Assembly (NCBI RefSeq): GCF_015831355.1
Contig: NZ_JADWYR010000002.1
Location: 1,550,001-1,614,000, forward strand
Direction of reading: 5' to 3'
DNA: 64,000 nucleotides
DNA from: Panacibacter microcysteis
GTDB lineage: Bacteria > Bacteroidota > Bacteroidia > Chitinophagales > Chitinophagaceae
Shown here piece by piece: positions 52,431-58,721 of the stretch. The notes under the pieces were generated by a model, which did not search any database, was not told where the DNA came from, and saw only the letters and a program-made list of their open reading frames with translations. How positions within the stretch are numbered: the first letter of the stretch is position 1; the number at the start of each line of letters is the position of its first letter. The position numbers were made by a program, and so were the translations under genes.

Positions 52431-53282
52431 ATGAACAATGACGAATTTTATATTGGCTGGATGCAGCAGGCACCAAAAGGTTTTGCTGTATGGATAAAGA
52501 AGTACGTTTTTGCATTGCTGCCCATAACAATTGCGTTGGGTGTATCGGTTGCATTAGCACAAAAAAAATTTGGCAGTGGCAATTTTGAATTTGGCACTTT
52601 AACAACTGTAACAGGTGTCTACTCCCACAGCCCTGTACCCAACATAAAAGTATTTGACGGGAAAGATTTTTGGGGCAACAAAAATTATATAACCATTCCG
52701 CTGATTGGCTTTGGTAAACATGGTGCTGACGGTGTTATTGCAGACCTGGAAAACGAAACAAATATTGCATTTGAAGGAAAGGAACTGGCACTAAAGGGAA
52801 CATTACTTTACAACGATGGAAAATTGCTGATGCAGATAGATGCAAATGATAAGCCATTGGTTATGGTCAATGAGCCTGCGGGTAAAGTACCGGAAACCTT
52901 GCAGGAGAATATTGGAATAATTGATATTAAAGGTGAGATCGTAGACCCAAAATGTTTCTTTGGTGTAATGAAACCCGGTGAAGGCAAGCCGCATAAGGAT
53001 TGCGCTATCCGCTGTATTCTCGGAGGTATTCCACCGGTACTAAAAGTTACAAATGACGAAGGTATACAGCATTATTATTTAATGGTGGGCGAACATGGCG
53101 AAAAGATGAATGATGCTGTCAGGGATTATGTTGCAACGCCGGTAACCCTTCATGCGAAAGCCGTTGCCTATGGTGACTGGATAGTTTTATATGTGCAACC
53201 AGGGGGTTTACAGCACTACTCTTATATGCGTGAACATTACAGCAACAACATAGCGATGTGCGGGAAGCGATGCGTGGAGTGA
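52431..53282 (+). CDS. Membrane-anchored cysteine-motif protein of unknown function
   Basis: A 283-residue protein with one N-terminal membrane segment (residues about 23-43) and a soluble domain. Near its C-terminal half it contains a cysteine cluster: Cys175 in VDPKCFFGVMKPGEGKPH, then Cys191 and Cys195 in KDCAIRCILGGIPP, with His188. A second pair, Cys277/Cys281 (MCGKRC), is close to the end. The spacing Cys-x15-Cys-x3-Cys with GxGKPHxxC is striking and could hold a metal or cofactor, or a redox disulfide. I do not know a named family. It probably receives electrons from the Rieske protein, which is inference. Confidence 0.78.
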   Translation: MNNDEFYIGWMQQAPKGFAVWIKKYVFALLPITIALGVSVALAQKKFGSGNFEFGTLTTVTGVYSHSPVPNIKVFDGKDFWGNKNYITIPLIGFGKHGADGVIADLENETNIAFEGKELALKGTLLYNDGKLLMQIDANDKPLVMVNEPAGKVPETLQENIGIIDIKGEIVDPKCFFGVMKPGEGKPHKDCAIRCILGGIPPVLKVTNDEGIQHYYLMVGEHGEKMNDAVRDYVATPVTLHAKAVAYGDWIVLYVQPGGLQHYSYMREHYSNNIAMCGKRCVE

Positions 53283-53304
53283 TTTGACAGACGCCGGCTA
53301 ATGT

Positions 53305-53510
53305 TTATTCTGTAAAACTTCGGGGGCTGTTGAATACCTGTTCGACAAATACTGCTATACTTTTTCTTGATATGAAAGACACTGTTTCTGGTTGTCTTTT
53401 TTTGTGAGTGCATAATCTACTTCATCGGCATTGATAAACCCGTCTGGTCGTGAAATGGTATAATCCAGTCCGGATTGTTGAATTACATCTGCACAAAATG
53501 ATCTGTTCTT
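53305..53510 (-). pseudogene. Decayed fragment of an atypical short-chain dehydrogenase
   Basis: On the minus strand one frame reads DVIQQSGLDYTISRPDGFIN then ADEVDYALT, the well-known late segment of NAD(P)-binding atypical SDR (NmrA-like) proteins. The frame runs on to a stop after YQEKV near 53367. A shift of one base continues as SIAVFVEQVFNSPRSFTE and then stops at 53305, exactly the expected C-terminal continuation. The N-terminal half is absent. It is therefore a relic with at least one frameshift. Confidence 0.75.
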
Positions 53511-53570
53511 TTAAATCCATGATTGGGTTAGTTTTTAGTCAACGTGGTACAGGACGAGACGGGGCAAATA

Positions 53571-53600
53571 AAAAAAGCCTCATAAAATATGAGGCTTTTT
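53571..53600 (-). terminator. Terminator of the tRNA gene
   Basis: Inverted repeat AAAAGCCTCATA / TATGAGGCTTTT with a loop of three A; on the minus strand it sits just after the tRNA and ends in a T run. Confidence 0.85.
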
Positions 53601-53601
53601 G

Positions 53602-53676
53602 TGGGAGTTGACGGGATCGAACCGCCGACCCTCTGCTTGTAAGGCAGATGCTCTAAACCAGCTGAGCTAAACTCCC
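53602..53676 (-). tRNA. tRNA-Val (anticodon UAC)
   Basis: Reverse complement gives a complete cloverleaf of 75 bases with discriminator A. Acceptor stem GGGAGTT pairs with AACTCCC. The D arm is GCTCAGCTGGTTTAGAGC, the anticodon stem TCTGC/GCAGA holds the loop CTTACAA with anticodon TAC (reads GUA, valine), and the T arm has TTCGATC. The CCA end is not encoded. Confidence 0.96.
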
Positions 53677-53753
53677 TTTTTTTTCGTTGGGAGTGCAAAG
53701 ATAAGCCCGCCGTTTTCTCTGCCAAATTTTTTTGAAAAAAAATTTCAGATCAT

Positions 53754-54020
53754 TCAATCTTCATCTTCTTCATAAAAAGCATCTTCATTGTTGTAATAAA
53801 CTTCCCGCCATTTTTTTACATCTTCATCACTCAGTAATTCAATAATGTCATGAATGTTGTCGGTCTTTTTTTTCCATACTGCCATCTCTGTATCCCTGAA
53901 CTTTACAACATACATGGCCGTATCTGTTTCTACTTTTACCTGCAATAATGTTAATGCATCATTTTCTTTCTCCTGTACCAGGTAATAACATTCAGGTTCT
54001 AATAAAGCATAAGAATACAT
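53754..54020 (-). CDS. Small acidic hypothetical protein
   Basis: An 88-residue cytoplasmic protein with a beta-rich N-terminal half (YALLEPECYYLVQEKENDALTLLQVKVETDTAMYVVKF) and an acidic helix-rich end (VKKWREVYYNNEDAFYEEDED). No named family recognised. It lies 77 bases upstream of the tRNA-Val gene on the same strand. Confidence 0.6.
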   Translation of the reverse strand: MYSYALLEPECYYLVQEKENDALTLLQVKVETDTAMYVVKFRDTEMAVWKKKTDNIHDIIELLSDEDVKKWREVYYNNEDAFYEEDED

Positions 54021-54409
54021 ATCGTTCCTCCTTAAAAAATTTTTGTCCGCTAATGGTTGCTGTTTTTAAAACTTCCTGAATTTAATGGGTTGTTACAGCT
54101 TATGGTGGAGTTAGTGTGTGCAGGAAACAAAAATAGGCTTTTACTTTTTATCGTTATGCAGGCACCTTATTAATTTCTTGTTGCATTTTCCGGCTGCATT
54201 CCAATATGCTGGCTATCAGCCCGCATTATAAAAGGTAAGTATATGATGCATCCTGCATCATATGTACATGATAAATTTTATATATACCTGCACAATATCA
54301 TCATACATGATCAAATTAATATATATTTCGAAATTTTTTATAGCCATTTTATAGCGTGCTGCAGCTTTCGCATTTGTACATGTAAGGTCGTTTTTTGTAT
54401 TTTTGCCGC
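54021..54409. other. Intergenic region with promoter and a dyad
   Basis: 389 bases with no gene. A perfect palindromic dyad (ATATGATGCA, TCC, TGCATCATAT) lies at 54241-54263. A candidate clpS promoter lies at 54374-54405. The rest is AT-rich. Confidence 0.5.
54374..54405 (+). promoter_or_regulatory. Candidate promoter giving a leaderless clpS message
   Basis: TTG at 54374-54376, a 21-base spacer and TATTTTTG at 54398-54405. The clpS start codon is at 54410, four bases later, so the transcript probably starts at or next to the ATG. Confidence 0.55.
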
Positions 54410-54721
54410 ATGTCTACAATTTCTCTTAGCACCGCTTCTTCACCATTACAGGATACAGAACTGGATGTGCTTACCGCGGAACAGTTTCCTTACAACCTGG
54501 TCGTGTGGAACGATGATGTAAACACGTTTGACTGGGTTATTCAAACACTGGTGGAAGTGTGCGAACATACCGAAGAACAGGCAGAACAATGTTCCATTAT
54601 CATCCACTACAAAGGCAAATGCGCCGTAAAAAATGGCGACTATGATACGCTGAAACCCATGTGCAATGCCATTACCGAAAGAAACATCAACGCTACCATT
54701 GAGATGACGGTTAACAGCTAA
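54410..54721 (+). CDS. clpS: ATP-dependent Clp protease adaptor ClpS
   Basis: A 103-residue adaptor from the ATG at 54410, preferred to the ATG at 54395 because of the promoter. The fold-typical sequence is QFPYNLVVWNDDVNTFDWVIQTLVEVC (residues about 25-55), followed by AEQCSIIIHYKGKCAVKNGDYDTLKPMCNAITERNINATIEM. ClpS brings proteins with destabilising N-terminal residues to ClpAP or ClpCP. The next gene, 66 bases downstream, encodes the leucyl/phenylalanyl transferase that makes such residues. This is a genuine functional pair. Confidence 0.93.
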   Translation: MSTISLSTASSPLQDTELDVLTAEQFPYNLVVWNDDVNTFDWVIQTLVEVCEHTEEQAEQCSIIIHYKGKCAVKNGDYDTLKPMCNAITERNINATIEMTVNS

Positions 54722-54787
54722 CATTTTTTTCTTTCCATCTAACACCTTCCCCTTCTTTATTTCAATATCTTTCGCGAAAAAAACAGC

Positions 54788-55444
54788 ATGCCATTGTATG
54801 CGCTGGATGATCGCTTATGGTTCCCTCCTGTTGCTGATGCTCAGGAAGATGGTTTACTCGCTATCGGCGGCGATCTCGGCGTAAAACGCCTGCTGCTTGC
54901 CTATGAACTCGGCATCTTTCCATGGTTTGAGGGCGATGTGCCATTGTGGTGGAGCCCTGATCCGCGCTTTGTGTTGTTCCCCCATCACTTAAAGATCAGC
55001 AAGAGCATGAAACAACTGCTCAAAAGAAACGCTTTCGGCTTTACCATCAACACTGCCTTTCACGATGTCATCTCTCAATGTAAAAAAATATACCGTCCCG
55101 GCCAGGATGGAACATGGATCACCACAGAAGTGGTGCAGGCTTACAAAAAATTACACGAGCTTGGTTTTGCACACAGCGCAGAAGCCTGGCAAAACGGCCA
55201 ACTTGCAGGTGGCCTGTATGGCATAAAGCTGGGTAAAGTTTTTTTTGGAGAGAGTATGTTCAGCCTTGTAAGCAATGCCAGCAAATACGCTTTTATCAGC
55301 CTTGTACAACAATTAACAGCCGAGGGCATACAGCTCATAGATTGCCAGGTGTATACCGAACACCTCGAAAGCCTTGGTGCCACCATGATTCCGCGGTCTT
55401 CGTTTACAGCATTGCTGCGTGAGTATATTGGTGAGCCTGGCTAA
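54788..55444 (+). CDS. aat: Leucyl/phenylalanyl-tRNA-protein transferase
   Basis: A 218-residue enzyme that adds Leu or Phe to N-terminal Lys or Arg. The full signature is present: DRLWFPPVADAQEDGLLAIGGDLGVKRLLLAYELGIFPWFEGDVPLWWSPDPRFVLFPHHLKISKSMKQLL, then GTWITTEVVQAYKKLHELGFAHSAEAW, and GGLYGIKLGKVFFGESMFS. It works with ClpS in the bacterial N-degron pathway. The stop codon lies inside the outer end of a repeat arm. Confidence 0.96.
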   Translation: MPLYALDDRLWFPPVADAQEDGLLAIGGDLGVKRLLLAYELGIFPWFEGDVPLWWSPDPRFVLFPHHLKISKSMKQLLKRNAFGFTINTAFHDVISQCKKIYRPGQDGTWITTEVVQAYKKLHELGFAHSAEAWQNGQLAGGLYGIKLGKVFFGESMFSLVSNASKYAFISLVQQLTAEGIQLIDCQVYTEHLESLGATMIPRSSFTALLREYIGEPG

Positions 55445-55483
55445 GTACATGCATGAAGCTTCTGTTGCGTCGCACTCTTCAAC
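55442..55483 (-). repeat. Interspersed repeat arm, subtype B, abutting the aat stop
   Basis: TAAGTACATGCATGAAGCTT then CTGTTGCGTCGCACTCTTCAAC. The end that is CTTGTAC elsewhere is here CTTCAAC. Twenty bases further on is the 20-base sequence (55503-55522) that also lies beside the arm at 34613. Confidence 0.78.
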
Positions 55484-55622
55484 TGTTGAAACCCTGTTTA
55501 GGCAAACGCGAAGACCGAAGCAAACATTAATAATACAATTTTGTACCCGCCCACCAAGACATTACAACACGAATACTATATAACACACACAGTCGTTCTT
55601 TAACTGGTACTAATTTTTACGC

Positions 55623-56150
55623 ATGAAAACTTTTTGTTTACCTGTTCTCCTTGTTATGTTCTCAATACCGGTAAAATCTTTCAGCCAGGATACCATTAAC
55701 TGGCGGCCGGGTTATAAACTTTCGTGGAAAGATTTTAAAGCAAAGCCTGATATGCAATCGTCTTATGCCGCAATTACCGATTGCACGGTTACGTACAGTT
55801 TTGGCTACAGCAATAATTTGCTGAACTACCAAGTCTTTTCTTTTTTCAATAAAAACAAATCATGGTCAAAATCAACAAACGATACCGCATTGCTGCTGCA
55901 TGAGCAGGGGCATTTCGATATCAATGAGATCTTTACCAGGAAACTGAAAAAAGCATTCAACGCATACAAACTAAACGAAGCCACAGTATCTGAAGACCTG
56001 CGTGCCATCTTCAACAAAATATGGCAGGAAAAAATTGCATTCGACATGCTGTACGACCAGGAGACAGATCATTCCAAAAACAAAACGCAGCAGGCTGGAT
56101 GGAACAAAAAAATAGCAGATGAATTAAGCAGGCTGAGTGCCTTTGAATGA
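55623..56150 (+). CDS. Secreted DUF922-like zinc protease
   Basis: A 175-residue exported protein with a signal peptide (CLPVLLVMFSIPVKSFSQ). It has the DUF922 pattern WRPGYKLSWKDFKAKPDMQSSYAAITDC and the zinc-peptidase motif HEQGHFDINE (residues about 98-107), where the two His flank Glu as in HExxH. Metal-dependent proteolysis is plausible but not proven. It is monocistronic and followed by a repeat arm. Confidence 0.83.
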   Translation: MKTFCLPVLLVMFSIPVKSFSQDTINWRPGYKLSWKDFKAKPDMQSSYAAITDCTVTYSFGYSNNLLNYQVFSFFNKNKSWSKSTNDTALLLHEQGHFDINEIFTRKLKKAFNAYKLNEATVSEDLRAIFNKIWQEKIAFDMLYDQETDHSKNKTQQAGWNKKIADELSRLSAFE

Positions 56151-56210
56151 TAAGCTGTGCGCTGCAGTGTTATTGCATGCCGGCCGAACCTTGCTGCATA
56201 GCGTTATACA

Positions 56211-56260
56211 GCACAAGTGTGCGACGCAACCAAAGCTTCATAGTAATTCATATGTTGGGT
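56211..56260 (+). repeat. Interspersed repeat arm, subtype B
   Basis: GCACAAGTGTGCGACGCAAC followed by CAAAGCTTCATAGTAATTCATATGTTGGGT; full-length arm between convergent genes. Confidence 0.85.
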
Positions 56261-56264
56261 ACAT

Positions 56265-56298
56265 AAAAAAACTCCGCCGGAAATGCAGCGAAGTTTTC
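56265..56298 (-). terminator. Terminator of the serine hydrolase gene
   Basis: On the minus strand AAACTTCGC pairs with GCGGAGTTT (T-G wobble), then a T run. It lies just after the stop at 56321. Confidence 0.6.
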
Positions 56299-56320
56299 TA
56301 TTGCTGATTTTTTTAAACTG

Positions 56321-58138
56321 TTACTTACTTTTCTTTACCGCTTTAAATGTTCCGTTTGGCTGAATCGATAACAGCTCTGTAACCTGCTGCTGATCGTTCC
56401 TTTTAAACTGCACCTTAAAGCCTTTGAGTATTTTAATGGCAAACATATCTTTATCTACCGGCATTAATTCGTACTCTGGCTGGCCTGGCACAAAGAGGTG
56501 TAATGTTTTATCTCCTTTCAGGTATGTCTTAAGTGTTATACCGTTCAGGTCAAACTCGCCTTCGTATTGCTGTAATTCTTCTTTCGTTGCTTCTTTGGCT
56601 TTGGGTGTCCTGGTAAAAAGTATAGGTTTAAGCGCTGCTTCAAAAGTAATACCTACAGACTCGATGTCTCCTGAAAGATTCATGTTAAACTGCAATGGAG
56701 TGCCGTTCTCCGTTGAATCGAAAGACCCGTCGGCATCCATTTGCACAGGTGTAAAAATGTCGTATTGTACATGTTTCATCCACCATGTTTTAGAGCCGGG
56801 CATTGCGTACAGCGAATCGTTTTTTACCACCACTTCAAAAGTGCCGTAACCTTTATTGTTGTACAACCCTTCGTAGTCTTTTAAAGCATGTGTAGGCGGC
56901 GCGGCTTTTGTACCGTTGTCTGTTTTTGCTTTGGTAGCATTTTTGTTTTCTTCCCTGGCCTTGTCTGCAGCTATCTTTCTTTCGCTCTCCCAGTCGAAAT
57001 ATTTCAGCCCCAGCATTCTGTCGGCAATTACATTTCTTACTATAGAAGGCACGGGAGAGCCGTCCTGGTTGCACAACACAACAATACCAATACTGTCGGA
57101 AGGAAAAAATGACGTGCTTGCACTAAAACCATCGATATTACCGCCATGCTCTACGCGGTAGTGCCCTTTGTAAGAAGACAGGAACCATCCAAATCCATAA
57201 TCGGAAAAAAACAGGTCTGGCCTGTCTTTCGCAGGCAATGCACTGCCAACAACCATCTGGCCGCTTATAGCAGCATTTACATAAGCGGGTGACAATATTT
57301 CTTTTCCGTTGTATTTACCGCCGTTAATCCAGAGCATCAGCCATTTGCTCATATCTGTTACGCTGCTGTTGATGCTGCCTGCGGGCGCCATGGCGTTGAT
57401 GTGATAATAGTCGAGCTTCTTTATAACACTGTCATTTTTTAAACCATAACCCACGGCTATATTTTGTTGCTTAACCATCTCATCAATCGAAACGGTTGCG
57501 CTATCCATGCCCAGTGGTTTAAAGATGCTGTTTTTAATGTTTTGTTCCCAGCTTTGCCCGGTAAGCTTTTCGGTAATTACACCCTGCAGGAAGAACATAA
57601 AATTGTTGTACTGCCAGCGTTCCCTTATACCCGCTGTAGGCTCCATAAACGCAATTCTTTTCAGCATGCTGTCGCGGGAAGTTGTTGTAAAGTAGTACCA
57701 GGAAAAATCGTGTCTTGGCAGCCCGGTTCTGTGGCACATCATATCCCGCAATGTGATGTTATTGTTCATTTCATTGTTGTAAAACTTTACTTCAGGTATA
57801 TAGTCGCGTACAGGTTTATCTATATCCAGCCTGCCATCTTTTTCAAGCAAACCAATAACAGATGCTGTAAATGCTTTTGTACACGATCCAATGGCAAAGC
57901 TGGTATTGGCTGTAACAGGCGTTTTGGTGGCCACATTGCTGTAACCAAATCCTTTTGCGTAAACAACCTTGTTTTTTTCCACTACAGCTACGGCAAAACC
58001 TGCGGCGTTCCAGTCTTTCAGAACCCTTGTAAAAGCAGTATCAAGACCTGCAAATCTTTTATCTTCCGCTGTTTTCTTTTGCGCATTTGCTGCACTTACA
58101 AGCATCAGCAAAGTACATACGGTGAGTAATTTTCTCAT
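56321..58138 (-). CDS. Beta-lactamase-class serine hydrolase (class C/PBP4-like) with C-terminal DUF3471
   Basis: A 605-residue exported protein from the ATG at 58138, with a signal peptide ending SAANAQ. The serine-hydrolase motifs are IGSCTKAFTAS (S-x-x-K, nucleophile Ser), YNN (WQYNNFMFF), and the third motif in RVEHGGNIDG. The C-terminal domain (residues about 410-600) matches the DUF3471 beta-sandwich. Such proteins are usually peptidases or esterases of D-amino acid or ester substrates; resistance activity is rare and cannot be inferred. Confidence 0.9.
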   Translation of the reverse strand: MRKLLTVCTLLMLVSAANAQKKTAEDKRFAGLDTAFTRVLKDWNAAGFAVAVVEKNKVVYAKGFGYSNVATKTPVTANTSFAIGSCTKAFTASVIGLLEKDGRLDIDKPVRDYIPEVKFYNNEMNNNITLRDMMCHRTGLPRHDFSWYYFTTTSRDSMLKRIAFMEPTAGIRERWQYNNFMFFLQGVITEKLTGQSWEQNIKNSIFKPLGMDSATVSIDEMVKQQNIAVGYGLKNDSVIKKLDYYHINAMAPAGSINSSVTDMSKWLMLWINGGKYNGKEILSPAYVNAAISGQMVVGSALPAKDRPDLFFSDYGFGWFLSSYKGHYRVEHGGNIDGFSASTSFFPSDSIGIVVLCNQDGSPVPSIVRNVIADRMLGLKYFDWESERKIAADKAREENKNATKAKTDNGTKAAPPTHALKDYEGLYNNKGYGTFEVVVKNDSLYAMPGSKTWWMKHVQYDIFTPVQMDADGSFDSTENGTPLQFNMNLSGDIESVGITFEAALKPILFTRTPKAKEATKEELQQYEGEFDLNGITLKTYLKGDKTLHLFVPGQPEYELMPVDKDMFAIKILKGFKVQFKRNDQQQVTELLSIQPNGTFKAVKKSK

Positions 58139-58256
58139 AAGCATTATTAATAGTGAAGTTTTTTGGAACGGCAAAGTATGAAAACTATCAGCGCTGCATC
58201 AGGCAAAAAATGACGGAAGGCAGAAAGCCATTTTGAACCGGGCAATATTGTCTTTA

Positions 58257-58286
58257 TGCAGCTTTGGTTGCGTCGCACTCTTGTAC
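58257..58286 (-). repeat. Interspersed repeat arm, subtype B
   Basis: TGCAGCTTTGG then TTGCGTCGCACTCTTGTAC, in the divergent gap between the serine hydrolase and SusC operons. Confidence 0.8.
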
Positions 58287-58370
58287 ACCTTAACATCAGG
58301 CAGCAACGATACTGCATAACAAACTGTTTAAAAAATAAATGAGAGCTCATACACAAATAACAAAAAAATT

Positions 58371-58395
58371 AATTCCTACTAAATTAGTAGGAATT
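58371..58395. promoter_or_regulatory. Palindromic operator upstream of the SusC operon
   Basis: AATTCCTACTAA then A then TTAGTAGGAATT: every base pairs around one central A. Counting the flanking A/T run, self-complementarity extends over 43 bases (58362-58404). It sits twelve bases before a TACATTCG promoter box and is shared with 22049-22073. Confidence 0.7.
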
Positions 58396-58407
58396 AATTT
58401 TTTTCCT

Positions 58408-58415
58408 ACATTCGC
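58408..58415 (+). promoter_or_regulatory. Candidate -7 box of the SusC operon
   Basis: TACATTCG, one base off TAnnTTTG, directly downstream of the palindrome and just before the leader ORF. Confidence 0.5.
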
Positions 58416-58422
58416 ACTCGAT

Positions 58423-58521
58423 ATGGTAATGGAAAACTTATACATGCAATATAAACAAACAGCGATGCGCGGCCCGATGTGTATTGCTTTGAATTATACC
58501 AAATCCCGCTGTTGTTGCTGA
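58423..58521 (+). CDS. Leader peptide ending in three cysteines (candidate cysteine attenuator)
   Basis: A 32-codon ORF beginning ATG at 58423 and ending TKSRCCC then TGA. The three cysteine codons (TGT TGT TGC) directly precede the stop. It is the first ORF after the promoter box and lies 200 bases before the SusC gene. Short peptides with a run of regulatory codons before the stop are the hallmark of ribosome-mediated attenuation; here the sensed amino acid would be cysteine. It is too short for a stable fold and no signal peptide is seen. Later ATGs (58429, 58444) could also start it. Its role is inference. Confidence 0.55.
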   Translation: MVMENLYMQYKQTAMRGPMCIALNYTKSRCCC

Positions 58522-58613
58522 TTTCAACACCTGCATTCGTTTTGTACCCGGCAATCAGCCACATATTCATCATTCATTATAAAACAAACATTTTATGCAA
58601 TTATAAACCATAA

Positions 58614-58690
58614 AAAAAATCCCGGTATTGCTACCGGGAGTTGGAGAAGAACAGTCAAGTAACGGCAATCACAAACCTGTTCTTTTTCCT
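58614..58690 (+). promoter_or_regulatory. Possible attenuator hairpins between leader peptide and SusC
   Basis: Two hairpins are visible. CCCGGTA/TACCGGG (58621-58638) has no T run on the plus strand, but is preceded by an A run so it would terminate on the minus strand. AAGAACAG/CTGTTCTT (58647-58654 and 58677-58684) is followed by TTT and could act as a weak terminator on the plus strand. Confidence 0.35.
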
Positions 58691-58721
58691 GGCATCACAT
58701 TAACAACTAAACATTATTAAC

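Noticed and set aside
53602-53676. tRNA-Val as the boundary of an integrated island
   Set aside because: No integrase gene or direct repeat of the tRNA 3' end is present in the window, and genes on both sides look chromosomal.
57464-58129. A 221-codon plus-strand frame opposite the serine hydrolase
   Set aside because: Shadow of the hydrolase gene; composition rich in Cys and His with no recognisable motif.
58621-58638. CCCGGTA/TACCGGG hairpin as a plus-strand terminator
   Set aside because: The A run precedes the stem, so it would only terminate on the opposite strand; kept only as part of the attenuator region.
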